24,332 nucleotides of DNA from a virus. Within the stretch, counting starts at the first letter, position 1. Each line of letters opens with the position of its first letter. The position numbers and the translations under genes are program-made. Positions 7,851-14,609 of this stretch are shown here, in pieces. Under the pieces are notes generated by a model. That model did no database searches. It was not told the DNA's origin and saw only the letters and a program-made list of their open reading frames with translations. Location: positions 1 to 24,332 of IMG/VR virus record IMGVR_UViG_3300046001_005908; one strand, given 5' to 3'.

Positions 7851-7873
7851 AAAAAACCCGAGCTAAACTCGGG
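7851..7873 (-). terminator. Rho-independent terminator after the repeat-tail gene
   Basis: Perfect 6-bp GC stem CCCGAG/CTCGGG (7857-7862 with 7868-7873), 5-base loop, followed on the minus strand by six T (7851-7856). It lies 26 bases after the stop of the gene at 7899-8498. Confidence 0.88.
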
Positions 7874-7898
7874 TCTTTATTTTATAATAATTTAATTA

Positions 7899-8498
7899 TT
7901 AAGGTCTGCTTGTAGAAGGAGTAACACTAGGTGTTTTAGATACAGTTACACTAGGTGTTGCACTAATAGATTTACTTACACTAATACTAGGTGTCACACT
8001 TGGTGTCACACTAATAGATTTACTTATACTAATACTTGGTGTCACACTTGGTGTCACACTAATAGATTTACTTATACTAATACTTGGTGTCACACTAATA
8101 GATTTACTTATACTAATACTTGGTGTGTTACTAATACTAATACTTGGTGTTAATGAAATACTAGGTGTTACAGATGGTGTTACAGTTACTGAAGGTGTAG
8201 GTGTTGGAGTATATGAAGGATAAGCAAATGTATATTTTGGATTATCTGTTTGACCAACATATACTATAGATTTACCTGATGATTGAGTTACCTCAGTAAT
8301 GAAACCATATATTCCTACTCCATTACTATGGAGTGTACTTCCTAAACTTCCATCTAAGTTTTTAAATTTAATATCAGCTATAGAAGATGATATTGGATGG
8401 AACCAAAAAAAGTCACCAGCTGTTGAAACTGATCCACTTAATATTGTTCCTCCTCCTAATCCATAGGGATGTTTTGATATATCTATTTGATTTTCCAT
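7899..8498 (-). CDS. Capsid-adjacent protein with Thr/Pro/Ser repeat tail (199 aa)
   Basis: Residues 1-95 look like a small beta-rich globular domain (HPYGLGGGTILSGSVSTAG, then GVGIYGFITEVTQSSGKSIVYVG). Residues about 97-199 are low-complexity repeats (TPTPSVTVTPSVTPSIS, then SISKSISVTPSVTP repeated). The gene lies directly downstream of the major capsid gene but between its own promoter-like motif and terminators on both sides, so it is a single-gene unit that can be expressed at high level. This fits a capsid decoration (Hoc/Soc-like in role) or other surface protein, with the extended Ser/Thr/Pro tail projecting outward; that role is inferred from position and composition only. The related repeat in the gp14-like neck protein suggests a shared surface-exposed module. 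No homologous family is recognised for the N-terminal domain. Confidence 0.75.
   Translation of the reverse strand: MENQIDISKHPYGLGGGTILSGSVSTAGDFFWFHPISSSIADIKFKNLDGSLGSTLHSNGVGIYGFITEVTQSSGKSIVYVGQTDNPKYTFAYPSYTPTPTPSVTVTPSVTPSISLTPSISISNTPSISISKSISVTPSISISKSISVTPSVTPSISISKSISVTPSVTPSISVSKSISATPSVTVSKTPSVTPSTSRP
7902..8210 (-). repeat. Tandem repeats including two identical 48-base units
   Basis: The plus strand has two identical 48-base units (7990-8037 and 8038-8085), each starting GGTGTCACACTTGGTGTCAC, followed by a 36-base partial unit (8086-8121) and more diverged copies on both sides. Units are multiples of 3 and code for 16- or 12-residue repeats of the type TPSVTPSISISKSISV. Confidence 0.92.
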
Positions 8499-8523
8499 TT
8501 TATTTAAAAGTAATTTATTCTAA

Positions 8524-8532
8524 TATAAATAT
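8524..8532 (-). promoter_or_regulatory. Putative late promoter motif upstream of the repeat-tail gene
   Basis: Exact TATAAATAT (plus strand), 25 bases before the ATG at 8498, directly after the T-run of the capsid-gene terminator. Confidence 0.5.
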
Positions 8533-8566
8533 ATAAAAAAAACCCGACCTAACAAAAGGCCGGGTT
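8533..8566 (-). terminator. Rho-independent terminator after the major capsid gene
   Basis: Stem AACCCG/CGGGTT (8541-8546 with 8561-8566) plus CCT/AGG (8548-8550 with 8557-8559) around one A-C mismatch, loop AACAAA. On the minus strand it is followed by a run of eight T (8535-8542, partly in the stem). It lies 29 bases after the capsid gene stop. Confidence 0.88.
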
Positions 8567-8595
8567 TTATTTTATTGACTTTCGTCAAACTTAGA

Positions 8596-10293
8596 TTATA
8601 CTAAGTTCAAATCAGCGATATATACTTTACCGTAGAATTCAGGACGTACCATTTTCTTCGCGTAACGAGTCATGATACCTTTTCTTGGAGTGAAGGTATT
8701 TGGATCGTACACTAATGGAGTCATGATCAACGGAATGTATGGAGCATAAACAGCACCAGTTTCGAGGAATTGGTTACCACGGAAGCCCATAAGAATAACG
8801 TTTTCAAGCATATAAGGATTCTTATAAACTTTGTAACGGCTATTTAATTGACCAATTTTCTGAACACCAAATGCATATTTCATGTTATCTGCTGCACCAT
8901 CAGTATCAGCTGCAAATCCAGGAATTGATTCCAAGATAGTAGCTACGTTTGGAGAAACAACCATGAAGTTAGCACCACCACGTAATGTTCTTTGATGAAT
9001 TTGGTTAGATACTTTTTGTAATTTAATACCTAAAGTTTGGAACCAAGTCATTTGAGTATAGTAAACACCAGATGTGTTGCTTGTAAACGCTGTAGCGTTA
9101 GCATTAATTTGGTTACCAACTTTTGCAGACCAGTATTCAGAAATTGGAGCGCTTTCGATCAACATGTCTAAGATTTCAAGGTCAATCTCAAGAGAGATAT
9201 ACTCACTTAACATGCTAGTCAATTCAGCTTCAGCATCTAGATTTTGGTATGCATTCAAATCTTGAGCAAATTCTGGAGTCCATTGTGCTTTCAACTTACG
9301 AGTTTTAGCAGCAATAGTTTCAGAACGTAATTGAACGTTAATTTCTGGAATAGAAATAGCAACCCCAGCAGTATTACCTGTGTTAGAATAAGCAGCTCCA
9401 TCTTCGAAATCACCACGAGCGTTATCAGCAGTTTTCTTATTGTAGAAAATTGAAAATACTGATCCAGTTACACCTGAAGCAAGTGTAATTTCAGTTGTAG
9501 AAGCACTTACAAATAGTACAGCTGTAGCACCATTTATGTAGTTGTATGTATTTAAGTTATCAGCGGCAACGATAGATGCTGAAGTAGCAAATACTGCTTT
9601 AATAGCATTTGGATCTAAGTTAGCACTAATACTAGCTGTAGGTACATATAAGATTTTAACTTCATTAGCAGCTACAGAAGCTGAGATAGCAGAATCAAAT
9701 CCAACTAAAGCAAAGATAGTATCAGCAGATAAACCAGCACTAGAACCAGTGATGTATCCTGCAGTTGCACCTTGTCCAGCTGAAGAAGAAATACTTATTA
9801 CAGAAGCAGAGAATTGGTTGATTGAATAACCAAAACGACCAGCGCCATAAAGACCACCAGAAGCTAAGTTACCAAATCCTTCACCACCATCAGCAGTTCC
9901 ATACATAGAATCACCAGAAGTAAATGGATTTTTAGTTGTTCCGTATTGGAAATCAAGATAAAATACCAAACCAGCAGGTAAAGACATTGGTTGTACAGAA
10001 ACAAACTCTTTAGAAGCAATCTGACCAAACACTTTACGAACTAATGGAAGAGCAACGCCAGCCCATTGTTCACCTGTACCTGGAGCGAATGTACCGCCAG
10101 TACCAGTTTGAGAAGATTCTACTACTAATTGTTTTGCTTGATTTTCAAGCATCATTGCCATATTAGATTTGTTATAGTCACTAAGACCTTCTAACAAACC
10201 GGATTTATCCCATTTTTTAGCGAGACGAGTTGCATCGCCTTGCTGTGACTGCCATGGGTTAGCAGATTCGATTAAAGATTGAACAGTACTCAT
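8596..10293 (-). CDS. gp23: Major capsid protein, T4 gp23-like (565 aa)
   Basis: Forms the HK97-fold capsid shell. The family core is clear: VQPMSLPAGLVFYLDFQYG (about 110-130) matches T4 'VQPMNSPTGQVFALRAVYG', and RKLKAQWTPEFAQDLNAYQ, DAEAELTSMLSEYISLEID match T4 'SRQLKAAYSIELAQDL' and 'DADAELSGILATEIMLEIN'. Near the C-terminus are KYKVYKNPY-like and YAPYIPLIMTPLVYDP-like segments, followed by the FTPRKGIMTRYA element. The N-terminal about 59 residues form the likely propeptide: a cut after QLVVE (E59) would correspond to T4 cleavage after E65. Middle residues about 150-290 are Ala/Ser-rich and appear expanded relative to T4 gp23 (521 aa). It follows the scaffold gene by 29 bases and ends before a strong terminator. 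No promoter-like motif or Shine-Dalgarno is visible directly before it. Confidence 0.96.
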   Translation of the reverse strand: MSTVQSLIESANPWQSQQGDATRLAKKWDKSGLLEGLSDYNKSNMAMMLENQAKQLVVESSQTGTGGTFAPGTGEQWAGVALPLVRKVFGQIASKEFVSVQPMSLPAGLVFYLDFQYGTTKNPFTSGDSMYGTADGGEGFGNLASGGLYGAGRFGYSINQFSASVISISSSAGQGATAGYITGSSAGLSADTIFALVGFDSAISASVAANEVKILYVPTASISANLDPNAIKAVFATSASIVAADNLNTYNYINGATAVLFVSASTTEITLASGVTGSVFSIFYNKKTADNARGDFEDGAAYSNTGNTAGVAISIPEINVQLRSETIAAKTRKLKAQWTPEFAQDLNAYQNLDAEAELTSMLSEYISLEIDLEILDMLIESAPISEYWSAKVGNQINANATAFTSNTSGVYYTQMTWFQTLGIKLQKVSNQIHQRTLRGGANFMVVSPNVATILESIPGFAADTDGAADNMKYAFGVQKIGQLNSRYKVYKNPYMLENVILMGFRGNQFLETGAVYAPYIPLIMTPLVYDPNTFTPRKGIMTRYAKKMVRPEFYGKVYIADLNLV

Positions 10294-10322
10294 TTTTGAA
10301 TGAATTTAAATTGTTTTTTTGT

Positions 10323-11441
10323 TTATTTAATAATTCCAGCTAATTGTTGCATTCTGCGAACAGCTGAATCGCTTTCTACAATCGGTTGTTTAGGTGCAAT
10401 TCCTACTGCCTTAGAGGCAAATCCAACTGATTCTCTAATGTTTGACTTAACTCTACTTGTCAAAGATTCAACTAAAGTTTCATAAATAGTTTTAGCTTCT
10501 TTAACATTTGATGCTTTGTCAAGTGATTTTACCACTTTGATTTTTTGAACTTCACTTAAAGTCTTAGTTTTGAAGATCTTGTTTGTGTAAAGAAGTTTTG
10601 CGTTTAAAAGATTAACTTCATTAAGTTCAGATTGTAAAAATCTAATAGTTCTGATAGCTTCTTCAAGATCTTTTTTGTCTTTTTTAGCTTCTTCTACTTT
10701 TTTACCATCTTCTTCTTTGTCTTTTTTCTCTTCAACTGATTTTTTGTCGTCTTCTTTATCAAGTTCGGCCAAAAGTTCGTCTAAAGAAATAGATTCTTCA
10801 TCTTCAGTTTCTTCTTTTTCTTCACCAGCTTCTTTTTCTTCACCAGCTTCTTCTTCTTCACCAGCTTCTTCGCCAGCTTCAAATTCACCACCCATAACGT
10901 CTTTTAATACGTCACGAATAATGTCTTTAAGTTCGTCAACTGTGAGTTCGGTAACTTCGTCGTCGCCTTCTGCTTCATCTAAAGACTCTTCAACTTTCTT
11001 TTTGTCGTTGTCTTTTTTCTTAGCTTCTTCAACTTCTTTTTTACCATCTTTTTTGTCTTTACCTTCTTCCATTTTATCTTCTTTTTCGTGGCCTTTTTCT
11101 TCGGCTTCGAGTTGAGCTAAAATTTCTTCAAGGTCAGTTTCTTCCATTTTACCTTCTTCTTCGGTGTTTTTTCCTTCGATTGAGGTTTTTTGCATGGCGG
11201 GTCCAAAACCAATTTCGGCTTCATGGCCTTCTTCTGTTTTTTCATAGCCTTCTTCTTCAACTTTCTTAACTTCATCTTTCATGTCTTCGTCATCTTCCAT
11301 CTCGTTTAATTTAGTGGAAAGCATAGCCATGATTTGTGGAGTGAAAGTTTCTTCAAGAGCGGCTTTAGCGTTCGCTACTGCTGCATCACGTACAGATTTA
11401 GCGTCAGCAATTGCTTGCTTAAATAATTCTTGATTTGTCAT
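10323..11441 (-). CDS. gp22: Acidic prohead scaffold, T4 gp22-like (372 aa)
   Basis: A very Glu/Lys-rich protein. Residues about 50-260 are almost all charged (EGHEKEDKMEEGKDKK, GEEAGEEEEAGEEKEAGEEK). A more regular helical C-terminal part follows (ILFLQSELNEVNLL-like coiled coil, FKTKTLSEVQKIKVVKSLD), ending VRRMQQLAGIIK. It is placed exactly where T4 has gene 22, between protease and capsid. In T4, gp22 forms the prohead core and is degraded by gp21 to clear the head. Sequence similarity to T4 gp22 is weak, so the call rests on composition, helical prediction and order. It has the only clear Shine-Dalgarno sequence in the window (AAGGAG, nine bases before ATG), and a 193-base leader with its own promoter-like motif and hairpins. 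Confidence 0.82.
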   Translation of the reverse strand: MTNQELFKQAIADAKSVRDAAVANAKAALEETFTPQIMAMLSTKLNEMEDDEDMKDEVKKVEEEGYEKTEEGHEAEIGFGPAMQKTSIEGKNTEEEGKMEETDLEEILAQLEAEEKGHEKEDKMEEGKDKKDGKKEVEEAKKKDNDKKKVEESLDEAEGDDEVTELTVDELKDIIRDVLKDVMGGEFEAGEEAGEEEEAGEEKEAGEEKEETEDEESISLDELLAELDKEDDKKSVEEKKDKEEDGKKVEEAKKDKKDLEEAIRTIRFLQSELNEVNLLNAKLLYTNKIFKTKTLSEVQKIKVVKSLDKASNVKEAKTIYETLVESLTSRVKSNIRESVGFASKAVGIAPKQPIVESDSAVRRMQQLAGIIK

Positions 11442-11450
11442 CTTGAAATT

Positions 11451-11456
11451 CTCCTT
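11451..11456 (-). promoter_or_regulatory. Strong ribosome binding site of the scaffold gene
   Basis: AAGGAG on the transcribed strand (CTCCTT on the plus strand), nine bases before the ATG at 11441. No other gene in the window has one this good; most have only A/T-rich upstream sequence. Confidence 0.8.
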
Positions 11457-11459
11457 TTG

Positions 11460-11530
11460 ATTGCTTATTAGATTTGGAAAAGCAATATAAGATTGTAAAT
11501 GTTAATTTAATGAGATATTGGAGATCTCAT
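11460..11530 (-). other. Two leader hairpins upstream of the scaffold gene
   Basis: A 7-bp stem ATTGCTT/AAGCAAT (11460-11466 with 11480-11486) lies three bases before the Shine-Dalgarno. A second 7-bp stem ATGAGAT/ATCTCAT (11510-11516 with 11524-11530) lies further upstream. Both would be in the 5' leader if transcription starts near the motif at 11543-11551. Function is unknown; stems are A/T-rich and moderate. Confidence 0.4.
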
Positions 11531-11542
11531 ATTGGGGATGTT

Positions 11543-11551
11543 AATAAATAT
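11543..11551 (-). promoter_or_regulatory. Putative late promoter motif for scaffold-capsid unit
   Basis: AATAAATAT on the plus strand, 101 bases before the scaffold ATG, downstream of the protease-gene terminator. This spacing implies a leader of about 90 bases, unlike the short leaders elsewhere. Confidence 0.4.
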
Positions 11552-11569
11552 ATGCGGGGGTATATAAAG

Positions 11570-11605
11570 CGACAAAAATGAAACCTAGCCTTACGGGGCT
11601 AGGTT
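11570..11605 (-). terminator. Rho-independent terminator after the protease gene
   Basis: Perfect 9-bp stem AACCTAGCC/GGCTAGGTT (11582-11590 with 11597-11605) with 6-base loop, which reads CCGTAA on the transcribed strand. It is followed there by TTTCATTTTTG. It lies 29 bases after the protease stop and ends the long head operon. Confidence 0.85.
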
Positions 11606-11634
11606 AATCCAACGATACTATCGATGGAGTGGGA

Positions 11635-12264
11635 TTATTTTAAACAGCAAATACCTGTTTGAGAACAGATAATTTCTGATATTATGTTATTTACTTTAAA
11701 ATATTTGTTTGATTTAACTGTATTAGGATTAAAATTTTCATTTAATCCGACTGGTCTCATATAAGCACCTTGTGTTGAAGGTGTACTTACAAAATCCCAA
11801 CATAACAATTCAAAATCATCTTGTACTTCGACTGTATTTTCACCTAATGGCTGTACTGAACCCATACCGCGAGATGAAATACCAACCGTTATATTGTTTA
11901 TAAATAGTTCTTTTAATATATTACCACTTGGTGTAGGCAATACTTCAATTTGTCCCATTAAATCATCACCATCCCACCATAAACGTTTAATATTATGGCA
12001 TACATTTTTAAGGTTAATAATAGATGAGTCTGGATGGTCTAATTCACCTAAAGCTCTATTTTCAGCTATTGGTCCAGCTACATATTTTTCGACTTCACGT
12101 TCTAGTGTATCTTTACGGTATATTCTTCCGTTTTGATTTTTTGCTTCAGCCCTCTGTACAACACCTTCAACAATTAAGTTTTTAGATGGAGATAGTTTAA
12201 CCTCATTTAATGAACGAGGAGAAGGAGTGAATGAAAAATACTCTATTAATACTTGTTTACTCAT
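11635..12264 (-). CDS. gp21: Prohead core protease, T4 gp21-like (209 aa)
   Basis: A serine-type prohead protease (herpesvirus-assemblin-like fold). Seen elements: LIVEGVVQRAEAKNQNGRIY (about 30-49; T4 has 'YIEGIFMQAEVVNRNKRLY'), GELDHP with candidate catalytic His77, LWWDGDDLMGQIEVL, and GISSRGMGSV with candidate catalytic Ser131 (T4 'GVSSRGLGS'). The length nearly equals T4 gp21 (212 aa). It matures the prohead by cutting scaffold, capsid and internal proteins after (L/I)-x-E-like sites. Its start overlaps the upstream gene by 8 bases, so expression is likely coupled. The C-terminal tail (about 175-209) is short, unconserved to my eye and has four cysteines (CSQTGICC near the end); in T4 the tail is lost on autoprocessing. 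Confidence 0.94.
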   Translation of the reverse strand: MSKQVLIEYFSFTPSPRSLNEVKLSPSKNLIVEGVVQRAEAKNQNGRIYRKDTLEREVEKYVAGPIAENRALGELDHPDSSIINLKNVCHNIKRLWWDGDDLMGQIEVLPTPSGNILKELFINNITVGISSRGMGSVQPLGENTVEVQDDFELLCWDFVSTPSTQGAYMRPVGLNENFNPNTVKSNKYFKVNNIISEIICSQTGICCLK

Positions 12265-13942
12265 ATATTGAATAATTAGCCTTAGCTCTCTCAGCCGATT
12301 GAATATCGGTTGTAGCTGACTTAGGTATTTTTACTATTTGTCCTTTTTGTTTTGCTTGAATTAATTCAGCTGCTGAAATTACTTCTTTAATTTTAGTTTT
12401 TAGTAATTCTTTAAGTTTAGCATGTTTATCTTCATTCATTTGAAAAAATGAAGTTGTTACTTTTCTATCTGATGGAGCGTATTGATTAAATAATTCAACA
12501 GCTCTATCAATACCTATTGATTTGGCTAATGATTTTAATTGTTTATCTAGAGCGGTTCCTCTATCATATGCTCTTGGATCATCTCCCATTTCATAATACC
12601 AATCATACTTTTTCATCAAATCTTCAAAAGTATTTTCATTAGATAACTCATTTGGATTTAAATCATCACTAGCATCTGCTTCCATTATATCTCCTTTACC
12701 TGGAAATTCATCTGGTTTGGAAAATAAATAATAACTCATTTCCTGTTTAGCCCAATCTTCAACATCTTTTTCACTAGCATTTTCTTCATCAGTATCAAAG
12801 AAATAACTTGACGATTCATCAAATCCTTCTTCATCATCCATAAATACATCTACAGATTCAATTTCTTCAGGATCAATTACTGATTTAAGATAGTCAGAAA
12901 CTAATACTTTATTTAATATAGGAAATTGTTCATCACCTTCAATTTCAACACTAATATATTTATTTGCTTTACCTTCTTCTAAATCTTCATTTATTTTTTT
13001 AACTCTACTTTTATGTACTTTTTTATACCTACCTTTGCTATCTTCTGCTGGTTTGTTATTCATTGTATTTAAATAAACTAAATTAGCTCCACCAGCAGTA
13101 TCAAAATCACCTATCATATATTTATTTCCTTCATATTCAATAGTATCTCCTTTTTTTAAATCTTCTTCAACTGTATCTTCAGATAAACTAATACCAGGAA
13201 GACCAGCCATTAATGCTATCAAAGATGTTGAATCGCCTTTCATAGCTTTTTCAGCTGCTGCTTTTACTTCCTCAGGCTTTATTTTACCTGATTTGATCAT
13301 GTCTTCTACTTTATCACCAGCACCTTCTTTAATAGTTTTTTCAGAGCCAGTAACACCTTTATCAGGCATTACTTTAACACCTTTTGGTTTAGCTGTACCT
13401 TCTTCTTTCTTACCTAAATTATCTTTAACATTAGATTTTTCGTCTTTCTTAGTTTCTTTTTTTAAATAACCATCAGCTTTAGCTTGCATACCTGGAGCAT
13501 CTGTTTCAGGTGCTTTGAATTTGTATGGTGATTGTTCTTGATTTAGTAAACTAGAATAAAAGTTAGCGTCTTTAGCTAGATTTTTTAGTACAGTAGTTTT
13601 AGCTTTTTCTAAAGCTTCATCTGTGTATTCACCTATAGCGTCTAATTCATGAGCTAAACCATGACGATATTCATATGGGTTAGCATAATCAATATGAAGT
13701 TCTTTTAACTTAGATTCTGTAGCTTTTTTAGGTTTAACTTCGGCTTTAACAGCTTCATCAGCTTTAGATTCTTTAGTTTCTTCAGTTACAATACCTTTGT
13801 TTTTAAGGATTTGAACAGCGTCAGTGTATGAGGTTAAGTTAGTAATATACGGTAAATTATTATCGCGTCTTACTTCATATAAGAATTTCTCGCGACTAAT
13901 ATCGCCAGACTTATGTTTTCTATATAATTCTAATGTTGTCAT
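12257..13942 (-). CDS. Head-cluster acidic protein of unknown function (561 aa)
   Basis: A long, charged, Glu/Lys/Asp-rich protein. It begins MTTLELYRKHKSGDISREKF followed by LYEVRRDNNLPYIT and an alpha-helical DAVQILKNKG. This N-terminal module, with YANPYEYRHGLAHELD at about 105-125, I recall from other large phages but cannot name. The middle (about 150-300) is Lys/Gly/Glu low complexity, followed by a small beta-like segment (KKGDTIEYEGNKYMIGDFDT) and a C-terminal helical, Lys-rich part. FLYE|V near residue 42 is a possible gp21 site. It lies immediately before the protease gene, where T4 has small core genes 67 and 68, so a prohead-core or processed internal protein is likely, but this is context-based. 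A promoter-like motif lies 3 bases before its ATG. Confidence 0.75.
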   Translation of the reverse strand: MTTLELYRKHKSGDISREKFLYEVRRDNNLPYITNLTSYTDAVQILKNKGIVTEETKESKADEAVKAEVKPKKATESKLKELHIDYANPYEYRHGLAHELDAIGEYTDEALEKAKTTVLKNLAKDANFYSSLLNQEQSPYKFKAPETDAPGMQAKADGYLKKETKKDEKSNVKDNLGKKEEGTAKPKGVKVMPDKGVTGSEKTIKEGAGDKVEDMIKSGKIKPEEVKAAAEKAMKGDSTSLIALMAGLPGISLSEDTVEEDLKKGDTIEYEGNKYMIGDFDTAGGANLVYLNTMNNKPAEDSKGRYKKVHKSRVKKINEDLEEGKANKYISVEIEGDEQFPILNKVLVSDYLKSVIDPEEIESVDVFMDDEEGFDESSSYFFDTDEENASEKDVEDWAKQEMSYYLFSKPDEFPGKGDIMEADASDDLNPNELSNENTFEDLMKKYDWYYEMGDDPRAYDRGTALDKQLKSLAKSIGIDRAVELFNQYAPSDRKVTTSFFQMNEDKHAKLKELLKTKIKEVISAAELIQAKQKGQIVKIPKSATTDIQSAERAKANYSIYE

Positions 13943-13945
13943 ATG

Positions 13946-13954
13946 TATAAATAT
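13946..13954 (-). promoter_or_regulatory. Putative late promoter motif before the 561-aa gene
   Basis: Exact TATAAATAT (plus strand) only 3 bases before the ATG at 13942, touching the stop of the 42-aa gene. If it is a -10-like element this transcript would be leaderless, so the motif may act in another way here or be a second, weaker start. Confidence 0.35.
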
Positions 13955-14082
13955 TAATGTCCTTGACCACGGTAATTCTTTTCAGAACGATCGTGTTTGT
14001 TATATGATTTTTTTGCTTTACCTGTTTTACGTTTACCAAATGATAATTTTTTAGAATCACCACCGCGTGTTGCTTTTGCCAT
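13954..14082 (-). CDS. Small, very basic protein (42 aa) in the head operon
   Basis: A 42-residue reading frame from ATG 14082 to TAA 13954, too short for usual ORF cut-offs. It begins MAKATRGGDSKKLSFGKR, continues with KTGKAKKSYNKHD and ends NYRGQGH. About a third of the residues are Lys or Arg and there are almost no acidic ones. It fills the otherwise empty gap between two head genes: one base after the stop of 14084-14596 and 11 bases before the next ATG. Similar GKAKKxYxK...RGQG mini-proteins occur, as I recall, in the head clusters of other T4-like phages. DNA or scaffold binding is a reasonable guess given the charge, but nothing shows it. T4 gp67 is also small but acidic, so this is not an obvious equivalent. 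Confidence 0.78.
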   Translation of the reverse strand: MAKATRGGDSKKLSFGKRKTGKAKKSYNKHDRSEKNYRGQGH

Positions 14083-14083
14083 C

Positions 14084-14596
14084 TTAGATATCGTTTACTA
14101 TAATTTGATTAATATAATCACGAATATCTTCAACATCAAATCCTTCAGCATCTAAATCTCCCATTATACCTTCAGCGGCGGCTAATAAACTTAGAATATG
14201 GTTTCTATTAACTAAACCATCCATACGTTTAAATGCTTCACTACTTATTTCTTCTACTTTTTCTTTACCTTCATTCATACTAGGTTTAACCATATCATTT
14301 AAATAAACATCATCTATAGAAACAAAAGAAAATGAACCTGGGGCGTCAGGATACATAAACATATATTCACCTACTTTTCCAGCTGATGATCCACCACTTA
14401 CTTTTCCTATATATTGATAACCATCATGCCATTCATCCATTCCAGCATCATAAATTTGATAGTATTGTTTTTGTTTTAATTGAACTTCTTCTTCTACTTT
14501 TGCCTCATCTTTCATCATTGTTTCCTGGTATTCACTTTCAGTAATTAATCCAGCTAAGCGTTTTAGTTTTGCTATTTCGTTTATTGGTTTTTTCAT
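14084..14596 (-). CDS. Head-cluster protein with putative cleavable N-terminus (170 aa)
   Basis: Begins MKKPINEIAKLKRLAGLITE, then a Ser. The LITE|S site fits the T4 gp21 (L/I)-x-E cleavage rule, and the basic amphipathic start resembles capsid-targeting peptides. The middle (about 45-100) has a small beta-like domain (QYYQIYDAGMDEWHDGYQYI, GKVGEYMFMYPDAPGSFSFV); the C-terminal 50 residues are acidic and helical, ending DIRDYINQIIVNDI. The LAGLI element recalls the LAGII at the C-terminus of the scaffold. The gene lies in the portal-to-protease interval. I recognise no family; an internal or core protein is the best inference. Confidence 0.72.
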   Translation of the reverse strand: MKKPINEIAKLKRLAGLITESEYQETMMKDEAKVEEEVQLKQKQYYQIYDAGMDEWHDGYQYIGKVSGGSSAGKVGEYMFMYPDAPGSFSFVSIDDVYLNDMVKPSMNEGKEKVEEISSEAFKRMDGLVNRNHILSLLAAAEGIMGDLDAEGFDVEDIRDYINQIIVNDI

Positions 14597-14609
14597 TTTA
14601 TTTTAATTT

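Noticed and set aside
7902-8210. CRISPR-like direct repeats
   Set aside because: Units are contiguous with no unique spacers, keep the reading frame and code for a Thr/Pro/Ser tail.
10675-11115. 146-codon Ser-rich open frame on the plus strand
   Set aside because: It is the antisense of the Glu/Lys-rich scaffold gene (GAA/GAG read back as Ser/Phe codons) and has no start context or family.
11898-11907. TATAAATAG within the protease gene as another promoter copy
   Set aside because: Differs at the last base and lies deep inside a gene with no suitable start after it.
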